Shown here: in pieces, positions 51,545 through 58,025 of the stretch | Position numbering within the stretch: the first letter of the stretch is position 1 | Layout of the letters: every line of letters begins with the position of its first letter | NCBI GenBank assembly: GCA_020348925.1 | Contig: CP070758.1 | Location: 4,038,558-4,096,582, forward strand | DNA: 58,025 nucleotides | Source: Gemmatimonadota bacterium | Lineage (GTDB): Bacteria; JBHIER01; G020348925 | Reading direction: 5' to 3' | Position numbers and translations under genes: made by a program | The notes under the pieces: model-generated | What the model was told of the DNA's origin: nothing | Databases searched by the model: none | The model's input: only the letters and a program-made list of their open reading frames with translations

Positions 51545-52278
51545 AAAAAACAGGCTGGGCACTCCCGTATTTTTTTACCGTATCCAATCTCTTCTGCGGA
51601 TTCTTGGCCGTAGCCTATAGTCTCAACGAACAATATGTCGCTGCCTCGTGGCTCATTATTGCTGCTGGTTTTCTGGATGGTCTCGACGGAAAGATTGCTC
51701 GTTTTACAGGATCTTCAACGCGATTTGGTGTCGAGTTTGATTCGATGGCCGACCTCATATCTTTCGGGGTCGCCCCGGCTGTCCTTCTCTACAAATATCA
51801 GTTTTATCGATTGGAGTTTTTGGGTTGGATTCTCATGTTCTTCTATATTGCAGCCGGAGCGTTTCGCCTGGCCAGATTTAATCTCCACTTCAAAGGAGTT
51901 CGCGAGGGATATTTTCGAGGGATACCCATCACCATGGCGGGCATGACGATTGCCGCACTCATCATTTTTACAAGCAACGGCATTACGATAGTCGGAACTA
52001 TTGGTACAACAACCGTACTCACGCTTCTTCTCTCCATCCTCATGATAAGTACCATTCGCTACGAGGGACTGCCCGGATTTGCTCTGACGACCCGCAAGGA
52101 AAAAGCCAAGGTTCTTATTCTAACACTCAGTGCTGTCGTGATCGTGATAAACCCCACCTTCACTTTTTTCCCTCTGATGGTCTGTTACATTCTTTGCGGT
52201 ATCTTCGAATGGAGCTTCAGTATCGTCAAGAGAACCGTAAAGCCTTACATCCATAGCACTCGAAATCGAAATCTTTGA
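51541..52278 (+). CDS. pssA: CDP-diacylglycerol--serine O-phosphatidyltransferase
   Basis: PssA makes phosphatidylserine, the substrate of the Psd encoded just upstream. The 245-residue polytopic membrane protein carries the CDP-alcohol phosphotransferase signature: 'DGLDGKIARF' followed by 'GVEFDSMAD', that is D-G-x2-A-R-x8-G-x3-D-x3-D in form. 'SNLFCGFLAV' lies at the N terminus and about seven hydrophobic segments follow. It overlaps psd and is followed after 9 nt by the DUF4321 gene. Confidence 0.94.
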   Translation: MKKTGWALPYFFTVSNLFCGFLAVAYSLNEQYVAASWLIIAAGFLDGLDGKIARFTGSSTRFGVEFDSMADLISFGVAPAVLLYKYQFYRLEFLGWILMFFYIAAGAFRLARFNLHFKGVREGYFRGIPITMAGMTIAALIIFTSNGITIVGTIGTTTVLTLLLSILMISTIRYEGLPGFALTTRKEKAKVLILTLSAVVIVINPTFTFFPLMVCYILCGIFEWSFSIVKRTVKPYIHSTRNRNL

Positions 52279-52287
52279 GGAACAACC

Positions 52288-52575
52288 ATGCACTATAAAA
52301 AAAGCAACTTAAGTATTCTTCTCATTTTCATCATCGTCGGACTCATCATTGGCAGCGCAGTAGGTGAACTCTTGGCCTTCATCCTCCCTCAGGGGAGTGT
52401 CGTCGAGATGTTTTTCACACATCCTATCATCCGCCCTGAATTTGGTCCGGCCACACTCAATCTCATTGTGGCCACAATCACTTTCGGATTCTCCCTGAAG
52501 GTGAATAGTATTAGTGTATTGGGTGTTATTTTTTCTGTTGTTTTGTTGAGAAGATATCTTTTCTTTTATAGATGA
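52288..52575 (+). CDS. DUF4321-family small membrane protein
   Basis: This 95-residue protein has two transmembrane helices ('ILLIFIIVGLIIGSAVGEL' and a C-terminal 'ISVLGVIFSVVLL') enclosing 'FGPATLNLIVATITFGFSLK'. That pattern is typical of the DUF4321 family, which often lies beside tatA and cell-wall genes; its function is unknown. It is tightly linked to pssA upstream and to tatA downstream. Confidence 0.8.
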   Translation: MHYKKSNLSILLIFIIVGLIIGSAVGELLAFILPQGSVVEMFFTHPIIRPEFGPATLNLIVATITFGFSLKVNSISVLGVIFSVVLLRRYLFFYR

Positions 52576-52607
52576 AAAAAACTGTTTTGAAAAAGGAGGT
52601 GTACACA

Positions 52608-52808
52608 ATGTTTGGTGGTGCCATTGGACCAGGTGAATTGATTATAGTCTTACTCGTGATTCTCCTTCTCTTTGGCGCGAAACGCCTCCCGGAACTCGCT
52701 CGTGGTATGGGTAAGGGGATCCGGGAGTTTAAAAAAGCGACGAGCGGCATCGAGGAAGAGATGAAGCTGGAGGAGAAGACGGAGGAGAAGGAAAAGAAGG
52801 CCGGCTGA
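52608..52808 (+). CDS. tatA: Sec-independent protein translocase subunit TatA/E
   Basis: TatA forms the pore of the twin-arginine pathway, which exports folded proteins. The 66-residue protein has the short membrane helix 'PGELIIVLLVILLLFGAKRL' then 'PELARGMGKGIREFKKA', the classical amphipathic helix, and a charged Glu/Lys tail. The ATG at 52608 is chosen because AAAGGAGGTG stands upstream and the protein then starts 'MFGGAIGPGE' as in other TatA proteins. An upstream in-frame ATG at 52572 overlaps the DUF4321 stop. No tatC is in view. Confidence 0.93.
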   Translation: MFGGAIGPGELIIVLLVILLLFGAKRLPELARGMGKGIREFKKATSGIEEEMKLEEKTEEKEKKAG

Positions 52809-52837
52809 AGAACTCACCACTGAGAGCATTCGATAGC

Positions 52838-52880
52838 GCGGGTTGGATATAACATGATTTTGCCATGTTTTCCAACCCGC
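52838..52880. terminator. Large hairpin after tatA
   Basis: A perfect 10-bp stem, GCGGGTTGGA (52838-52847) with TCCAACCCGC (52871-52880), encloses an inner ACATG/CATGT pairing. There is no T tract, so it may be a transcript-end hairpin of another kind. It marks the end of the core-gene run. Confidence 0.6.
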
Positions 52881-53575
52881 AAAGTCGGACGGTTCTGTGG
52901 ATGATCCCGCATCTTCCGCATCACCGCTGAGAGAAGGATTTTTCCTTTCAACACTCTTTTTTCAACAGGTCATAGAGATTCACAAAAAAGCAGCCAGTCT
53001 CCTTTTTGCGATCTCACTCTCCTCTTACTCAGGGAGTTAAAAAATAAGCGCATGAAGCCATACCTGTTCGGGGATTCTGAAATGGCTCAACATCTCTAAT
53101 TTTTTTTGCAACAATTTTTCTCGTTTTATTTCATTCACCGACTGTCAAAAAGCTTATCAGTTTTTAATCCAATTGTAATTGAAGCAATAAGCTGCGTAAC
53201 GACGCCAACACAAAGCAACCTTTCGTCTGGTTCCGAACATAGTGCCATACCGGCTCCCGCTATGGCTAATGTCGCAAGCGAATTGATCAAAATATCACCT
53301 TGTTTTTTTATTAGCTTGCTTTATTCATGAACTGTCATTTCGGCCGAAGTGCCGGAATCTCCTCGATTGGTGTAACGGATCCAAAACTCAGGAGATTCCG
53401 GTATAAATCCGGAATGACATAGTCTTCATTTGTGGAAGATATCGTGGTAAAAAGTTCAAATGCAGTGTTTATTTTAACTATATAAATTAAATACGTTACG
53501 TCGCTGTTGCATTGATTGTATGAATAATCCAGGTTAGCAAGATGCACACCGAGTGACATTCCGCGGGATTCTCCA
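52881..53575. other. Intergenic region between tatA and the envelope-protein cluster
   Basis: Apart from the palindromic repeat at 53333-53419, I see no supported gene. A frame at 53106-53330 (plus) has no start signal or recognisable features. On the minus strand 53420-53570 has an open stretch ('SRGMSLGVHLANLDYSYN') that could be debris of an outer-membrane protein, since it runs straight into the repeat. Confidence 0.4.
53333..53419. repeat. VIPDL-type palindromic repeat
   Basis: Ends TGTCATT (53333) and AATGACA (53419) are inverted. The arms GCCGGAATCTCCT and AGGAGATTCCGG also pair, so the whole 87 bp can fold on itself. The minus-strand translation 'YVIPDLYRNLLSF' is the hallmark of a class of dispersed palindromes often mis-annotated as protein in bacterial genomes. 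Confidence 0.75.
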
Positions 53576-53791
53576 TTAACAACCTTGTAATATGGGCAAA
53601 ATCACCGAACCAAAATTGTTAATGGCTTGAAGTGAATAGAACCTGTTTCTCCCCTTCACATCAATCACCTCACCCACCCGCTCGCTGATGACAACGATTT
53701 TTCCTCCCTCTTCCTGGGCATGAAGTTTACGAAAAAAGAGGCAAATAATGCTCATAGATAACACTATCAGAAAGGGTATTCTCGGAAACAT
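53576..53791 (-). pseudogene. Truncated copy of the glycine-zipper envelope family (N-terminal part only)
   Basis: The 71-residue frame has a signal peptide ('FPRIPFLIVLSMSIICLFF', then 'AQEEGG') and 'GKIVVISERVGEVIDVKGRN'. This matches the start of the full-length protein at 56508-57488 ('GEIVVISERVGESIDVEERN'). It stops soon after 'GSVILPILQGC', and the remaining 230 residues of the family are absent. The ATG at 53791 has AGAGGAAG upstream. It may be a decayed duplicate or, less likely, a short functional secreted peptide. Confidence 0.6.
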
Positions 53792-53813
53792 GATACACTT
53801 CCTCTGAACCTTT

Positions 53814-54504
53814 TTAAAAGGCAAGCAAAGACAAAAATGAAAAGCCATTCTCACTATTGGGCACGATACCTATTTGAATTTTTTCTAACGGTACCTCCTC
53901 CCAGTACTGGCCCCACCCAAACAGCTGGGCAATAGCACCGAGGATCAAGCCGATTTCCCCGAAGAGTCCAGCCCCCAGAAGAATTGCGTCACGCATGGCT
54001 AAATCTCCTTCCCGAGTGCTCCCACCTATGAATCCTCCTATCACCATTCCCGCCACAAAGCCATAGGTTGCATTTCTCCCAGTTGCTCCAATAATAGCAC
54101 CATTAACAGTGCCGCCAATGGCTGCACAGAGTTTCGCGAGGGGGTCAACGTCAACGAATGTTCCGACGAGATAACCTCCGGCAGCACCAACCAGAAGACC
54201 AATGCCTGCACCCTTCAATCCGTTCTTTGTATTTATCCCCTATCCACGACTCCGACTCATATCAAATCTCTCCACCAAAGTGATCGGCACAACAATCGAA
54301 GCCGATAAGGAATCAGTTTTTCAACTGAAGGGTGTCGGCATCTAAGGATACAAAGGACTCAATAATTTCTCCACTCTGAGAGATAGGTGTCGAAATCCGG
54401 ATCCGGGAGCCTGGGGCAAGTTCCAACTCTTCTTGAGCATCGAGATCAACAAAGAATGTAAAAAGGAGCATAATAATTGGTAAAATGACAGTTGAAATTC
54501 TCAT
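53814..54504 (-). pseudogene. Frameshifted copy of the glycine-zipper envelope family
   Basis: The first part (54504 to 54313) encodes a signal peptide and 'APGSRIRISTPISQSGEI' with 'SLDADTLQLK'. The second part (to 53814) encodes 'NGLKGAGIGLLVGAAGGYLV', 'IGATGRNATYGFVAGMVIGG' and 'EEVPLEKIQIGIVPNSENGF'. Together they align with the central and C-terminal parts of the protein at 56508-57488. They are separated by one extra A in the run at 54317-54321 and by an in-frame TAG at 54240-54242. Reading through both restores 'TDSLSASIVVPITLVERFDM'. The 'IVVISERVGE' section is missing in this copy. AAGGAG precedes the ATG at 54504. Confidence 0.75.
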
Positions 54505-54562
54505 TTCTTTCTCCTTCCAACACATTATCAATAATAAATTCGAAGATGAGTGTTTTCCCTTG

Positions 54563-56404
54563 TCAATTCGAACTGATTAGAAGCGAAATAATTGAAACGT
54601 CTGTTAAGCCAATTTGTGTCCAACTCTCCCCATTGTCAGTAGAGCAAAAGATCCCACCTCCTAAAATGCCAGTACCAGCAAAGATATGCCCGCTTGAATT
54701 GATGGTAAGCGAAAGAACATAAGTGCCCGTTGGGCCATTCGTAAGTTCCGTCCATTCTTCACCGTTGTTCGTTGAACGAAAGATGACGAAACTGCCCACA
54801 AAGATATGTCCGCTCGAATTTACGGCAAAAGAAAAAACAGGATGATCAGATAAGCCAATCTGAGTCCAGTTGTCTCCGTTGTCTGTGGAACGAAAGACAC
54901 CATCCAACTCGGTACCGACAAAAAGATGTCCCTCCGAATTAATTGCAATTCGATCGACATCATCATCATAACCGGTCAATTCCCATAAATTACCATCGTC
55001 AGTTGAGCGAAAAACACCTGAGCGAGTCCCAACGAAAATGTAGCCACTTGTATTGAAAACAATAGAACGGGTATCTCTTCCTGTTATACTGGTTTGCTCC
55101 CAACTTTCCCCGTTGTCAATGGAGCGAAAGAGCCCCGCATCATCCAACCCAGCAAATATGTCCCCACTCGAATGAATAGCGATAGTTAAGATATCTTCCA
55201 TTGTACCGTTCGTGGTGGGCAAACCGTTAATCAACTGTGTCCAGTTATCCCCATTGTCTGTAGAACGAAAGATGCCCCAACGAGCAGTTCCGGCAAAGAT
55301 GTCTCCGATGAAATTGACAGCCAGAGTAAAAACAGAAACTATTGGTAGACCAATATTATTCTGTGTCCAACTCTCTCCATTGTCAGTGGAGTTAAAGATA
55401 CCTTTGCCATCGGTCCCTGCAAAGATATCCCCGTTTGAATTGGAAGCAAAACAGAGTATATCTATATCTGGCAATCCGTCATTGATTTGTGTCCAACTAT
55501 CTCCATTGTCAGTGGAGCGAAAAACTCCACCCTCAGCACCAGCAAAAATGTTATCACGTGAATCAATGCAAAGAGTTCGAACATTATAGGCATTTGACAG
55601 GTTGATCTGCGACCAGTAAGCACCGTTATTCGTGGAGCGATACACACTATTATAAGCCCCGGCAAAAATGTGTCCGTGAGAGTTGATAGCAAGAGACCAG
55701 ACAGATCTACTCAAAGCGGTTCTCGTCCAACTGTCCCCATTATCAGTAGATAGATACACACCGCTGCCCCAAGTTCCGGCAAAGATATCCCCTTCTGAAT
55801 TGACAGCAAAAGATTCAACACTGTCAAACATTGGCAAGGCCGCTACCAAGTGGGTCCAGTTATCTCCATTATCAGTGGAACGATAGATACCATCCCCATC
55901 AGTTCCTGCAAAGATGTCCCCATTCGAATTAATGACCAAGGAGTTAATATTATATCCGGTTGGTTGAGTTCCCCTCCAGCTCTCCCCATTATCAGTAGAG
56001 CGAAAGACACCGCCACCATTTGTCCCAGCAAAGATGTTCCCAGCTGGATTAATGGCAAGTGTAAAGACAAAAGAAGGTGCCATACCGTAATTAATCTGAG
56101 TCCAACTATTTCCATTATCTAAGGAACGATAAACACCCTTCCCAGATGTTCCGGAAAAGATATGCCCACGCGAATTTATGGTCAGTGTATTGACCACAAT
56201 ATACTCTGGTAAACCATTATTGCATTGTTTCCAGTTATCACCATTGTCAGTGGATCGTAGGACACCCTCTTCACCAGTACCGGCAAAGATAGTCTCGATC
56301 AAACTTCCATTAGAATATGTCGGATTTTTGTTGCATCCTGAAGTCACAAAGGTGAGAGCAAGCAATACGACTATCAACACCGATTGATACATGGTACGTT
56401 TCAT
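54563..56404 (-). CDS. Lipoprotein of 14 BNR/YCF48-like repeats
   Basis: The 613-residue protein starts with a lipoprotein signal ('VLIVVLLALTFVTSGC', lipobox Thr-Ser-Gly-Cys). The rest is 14 repeats by my count of about 40 residues with the core 'IFAGTDGDGIYRSTDNGDNW', as in BNR and sortilin-like propellers. This would give two seven-bladed propellers or one large ring. It has no sorting domain; attachment is through lipid. I chose the ATG at 56404 because AAAGGAGG lies eight bases upstream; the ATG at 56410 is too close to it, and a longer frame extends into non-coding sequence. Ligand and role are unknown. It sits within the glycine-zipper cluster. Confidence 0.88.
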   Translation of the reverse strand: MKRTMYQSVLIVVLLALTFVTSGCNKNPTYSNGSLIETIFAGTGEEGVLRSTDNGDNWKQCNNGLPEYIVVNTLTINSRGHIFSGTSGKGVYRSLDNGNSWTQINYGMAPSFVFTLAINPAGNIFAGTNGGGVFRSTDNGESWRGTQPTGYNINSLVINSNGDIFAGTDGDGIYRSTDNGDNWTHLVAALPMFDSVESFAVNSEGDIFAGTWGSGVYLSTDNGDSWTRTALSRSVWSLAINSHGHIFAGAYNSVYRSTNNGAYWSQINLSNAYNVRTLCIDSRDNIFAGAEGGVFRSTDNGDSWTQINDGLPDIDILCFASNSNGDIFAGTDGKGIFNSTDNGESWTQNNIGLPIVSVFTLAVNFIGDIFAGTARWGIFRSTDNGDNWTQLINGLPTTNGTMEDILTIAIHSSGDIFAGLDDAGLFRSIDNGESWEQTSITGRDTRSIVFNTSGYIFVGTRSGVFRSTDDGNLWELTGYDDDVDRIAINSEGHLFVGTELDGVFRSTDNGDNWTQIGLSDHPVFSFAVNSSGHIFVGSFVIFRSTNNGEEWTELTNGPTGTYVLSLTINSSGHIFAGTGILGGGIFCSTDNGESWTQIGLTDVSIISLLISSN

Positions 56405-56507
56405 TTTCATTCCCTCCTTTTCTTGCCGTAATGGCATCAGAATATTAGAACAACCACATACCTCTTCATTTGCAAAATTGATTTTTATCTTCAGGTGTCT
56501 TGCTGCG

Positions 56508-57488
56508 TTAAAAGGCAAACGACGCCGAAAGTGAAAAACCTTTCTCACTATTGGGAGCGACACTTATTTGAATTCTGTCCAATGGTACTTCTTCCCACCT
56601 CTCACCAGAGCTTGTAGCTCCGACGATGGCACCAAAAATCATGCCGATTTGGCCAAAAAATCCTGCTCCCATAAGGGATAGAGACCCTTCAGGTAAATCT
56701 GCCTCCACATCCGAGCCCACAGACCCTATTATAAATCCTATTAAAGCACCAGCAAGGAAACCATAGGTCGCATTCTTCCCAGTTGCCCCAATAAGGAAAC
56801 CGTCAAGACCGCCGATGCCTCCCCCAACAACCCCATAAATCAACCGTGGGTCGTCGCTCATAGCTGCGACGGTAAAGGTACCGGCACCACCTATAAGAAA
56901 CCCGATCCCGGCGCCTTTCAGCCCGTTTTTGCCACGATGAACCCGACCACGACTAATGTAAAAACTCTCCACCAAACCGAGCGGTATTGCCATTCGATCC
57001 GGTGAAATATCAGTTTTCAATATGAGAGTGTCGGATTCCAGCACCACAACAGTTCCCTCAAGCTTTCTCACATATAAATTTGGAGCTGAGATGCGAACAC
57101 GGGTGCCCGGAACGATGGGTCGTTTTTTCTTATATAGATATTTCTTTGTTTGTATCTCCTCGAAGTGGTCAATATGTTCTATGTAATTCTCTATTCTCGA
57201 TTCTACCTCGGGTATTCGCTTGACCTTTTCTTCACCCGTTGTTTCATCGAGATAGGTTATCTTCAAGATGTAACTCTCGTCAGGTAACCTGAGCAAAACC
57301 GCTGATTGGAATCCTTCAAAGGTTGGGAACAGACCGTACGTGTTTCTCTCCTCCACATCGATTGACTCGCCCACACGCTCGCTGATGACAACGATCTCGC
57401 CTTCCTCTTTCTGAGCACAAACACGCTCAGAGGACAGAACAACTATGCTGATAAACAGCAATACGTGGAAAAGAAGTCTTTCAAACAT
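56508..57488 (-). CDS. Exported glycine-zipper protein, full-length family member
   Basis: This 326-residue protein has a signal peptide (about 1-25, ending 'ERVCAQ'). A soluble domain follows with 'GEIVVISERVGESIDVEERN', 'FPTFEGFQSAVLLRLPDESY' and 'ILKITY', a form seen in hypothetical envelope proteins of FCB bacteria. Next come an OB/SH3-like 'PGTRVRISAP ... ESDTLILKTD' segment and a C-terminal half rich in Gly with glycine-zipper helices ('GLKGAGIGFLIGGAG', 'GFLAGALIGFIIGSVG'). The end is 'EEVPLDRIQISVAPNSEKGF'. Membrane insertion of the zipper part is likely. AAAGGAGG is nine bases before the ATG at 57488. Function is unknown. Confidence 0.78.
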   Translation of the reverse strand: MFERLLFHVLLFISIVVLSSERVCAQKEEGEIVVISERVGESIDVEERNTYGLFPTFEGFQSAVLLRLPDESYILKITYLDETTGEEKVKRIPEVESRIENYIEHIDHFEEIQTKKYLYKKKRPIVPGTRVRISAPNLYVRKLEGTVVVLESDTLILKTDISPDRMAIPLGLVESFYISRGRVHRGKNGLKGAGIGFLIGGAGTFTVAAMSDDPRLIYGVVGGGIGGLDGFLIGATGKNATYGFLAGALIGFIIGSVGSDVEADLPEGSLSLMGAGFFGQIGMIFGAIVGATSSGERWEEVPLDRIQISVAPNSEKGFSLSASFAF

Positions 57489-57526
57489 ACCATCATACCT
57501 CCTTTTAACTTCTCCAAGAGGCAAAA

Positions 57527-58025
57527 TCAAAATTGCACATTCACCAACGTAATCTTGCACTCCCATGTAACTTCACCTTCTGGTAACGAAATAGGCCTGA
57601 ATGTAAAAGAAGGGATTCCGGCTCTCAGAGTTTTATCCTCCTCAATACGGAATAATGACCCTGTCTCGGAAGCCTGCGGACGTCGGAATATGTTGTATCC
57701 TATGGTTGCACCAAGAGGAGAAAACATGGATCCAAAGAAAGCATGGCTCCACACGTCCCAACTACTATCGTTCCCTTCCTTCGACGTGGCCACGAGTATT
57801 CCAATACATGGAGGAACCAAAGCACCAGAAAACGCTCCTACCAATAATCCATTGTCTTTATATTTCTTACCCGCCAACCACACACCCGCTGTACTGCCAA
57901 GAGTGGATCCTACTACAAATCCGATTAAGCCTTCCGGTGGATCATCATGATCACGATTTTTAAATTCGTCCCCTATCACTGCGCCCAATACACCAAATAA
58001 GACGGCACCGACCACACCAACACCA
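57527..58025 (-). CDS. Glycine-zipper envelope protein (5'-partial)
   Basis: The frame is open to the window edge and continues beyond it. The visible 160-odd residues contain glycine-rich, zipper-like helices ('VGAVLFGVLGAVIG', 'GFVVGSTLGSTAGVWLAG', 'GLLVGAFSGALVPPCIGILV') and a C-terminal soluble part ('FRPISLPEGEVTWECKITLV'). It is distinct in sequence from the neighbouring family but similar in style, 38 nt upstream of it on the same strand. Probably an integral or peripheral envelope protein; no function can be given. Confidence 0.65.
   Translation of the reverse strand, partial: GVGVVGAVLFGVLGAVIGDEFKNRDHDDPPEGLIGFVVGSTLGSTAGVWLAGKKYKDNGLLVGAFSGALVPPCIGILVATSKEGNDSSWDVWSHAFFGSMFSPLGATIGYNIFRRPQASETGSLFRIEEDKTLRAGIPSFTFRPISLPEGEVTWECKITLVNVQF

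Noticed and set aside
53106-53330. 74-residue plus-strand frame
   Set aside because: No Shine-Dalgarno, no homology recognised and an AT-rich context; treated as non-coding.
54563-56404. Highly regular repeats considered as a CRISPR-like or satellite array
   Set aside because: The period of about 120 nt follows a 40-residue protein repeat in an open frame with a lipoprotein signal; there are no constant repeats with unique spacers.

Overview
The window looks like chromosomal DNA of a didermal bacterium of the FCB superphylum, of the kind seen in KSB1-, Marinimicrobia- or Calditrichota-like lineages; the exact phylum cannot be settled from the sequence. The main reason is that eleven large secreted proteins end in the same roughly 80-residue tail: an 'NYPNPFN' box, a 'LKIYNILGQEV' strand, a 'WDGxDxxGxxVxSG' turn and a final 'TKRMxLLK'. 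This is the FlgD-Ig-like, type IX-secretion-style sorting domain. No secretion machinery gene lies in the window, so the export route is inferred.

Layout. 1-5319: 3' part of a giant DUF11-repeat surface protein. 5385-12317 (minus strand): housekeeping and stress genes (XRE-PAS regulator, acylphosphatase, SLOG/TIGR00725 protein, small zinc-binding protein, COG2426 membrane protein, pcm, surE, MerR regulator, gpsA). Three tRNA genes (Pro-CGG, Pro-GGG, Ala-GGC) are interleaved, each with a visible promoter and a terminator hairpin. 12519-17645 (plus): a signalling set of a lipoprotein, a GAF-sigma54 activator, a membrane Ser/Thr kinase with PEGA domains and a TPR/DUF5683 protein. 17880-41840 (plus): a 24-kb block of secreted proteins. 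It holds seven paralogues of one family (four long, two short, one intermediate), three beta-propeller proteins, cohesin-like and dockerin-like modules, and a decayed HYDIN-dockerin gene at its end. 41922-45151: tRNA-Leu, three minus-strand catabolic or hypothetical genes, a small membrane protein, and a promoter-led leader. 45152-52808 (plus): core genes ecfT, truA, fsa, htrA, purB, a divergent purC, psd, pssA, a DUF4321 gene and tatA. 52838-58025 (minus): a palindromic repeat, then a cluster of small envelope proteins with glycine-zipper segments, including two decayed copies, around a 14-repeat BNR lipoprotein.

How the parts may work together. The 24-kb block reads as a family of exported, surface-attached proteins that expanded by tandem duplication and loss or exchange of the central module. 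The same N-terminal beta-sandwich-like domain and C-terminal sorting domain are kept while the middle is present, absent or replaced. Two neighbours carry cohesin-like modules, and one propeller protein ends in a dockerin pair instead of a sorting domain, so a non-cellulolytic cohesin-dockerin surface assembly is possible. The sorting domains also carry short-period nucleotide repeats ('AGATATCAGAT'-like) at one fixed point, which protein homology alone does not explain.

Most start codons were chosen from Shine-Dalgarno spacing and signal-peptide position. Functions rest on recognised motifs; no database search was run.
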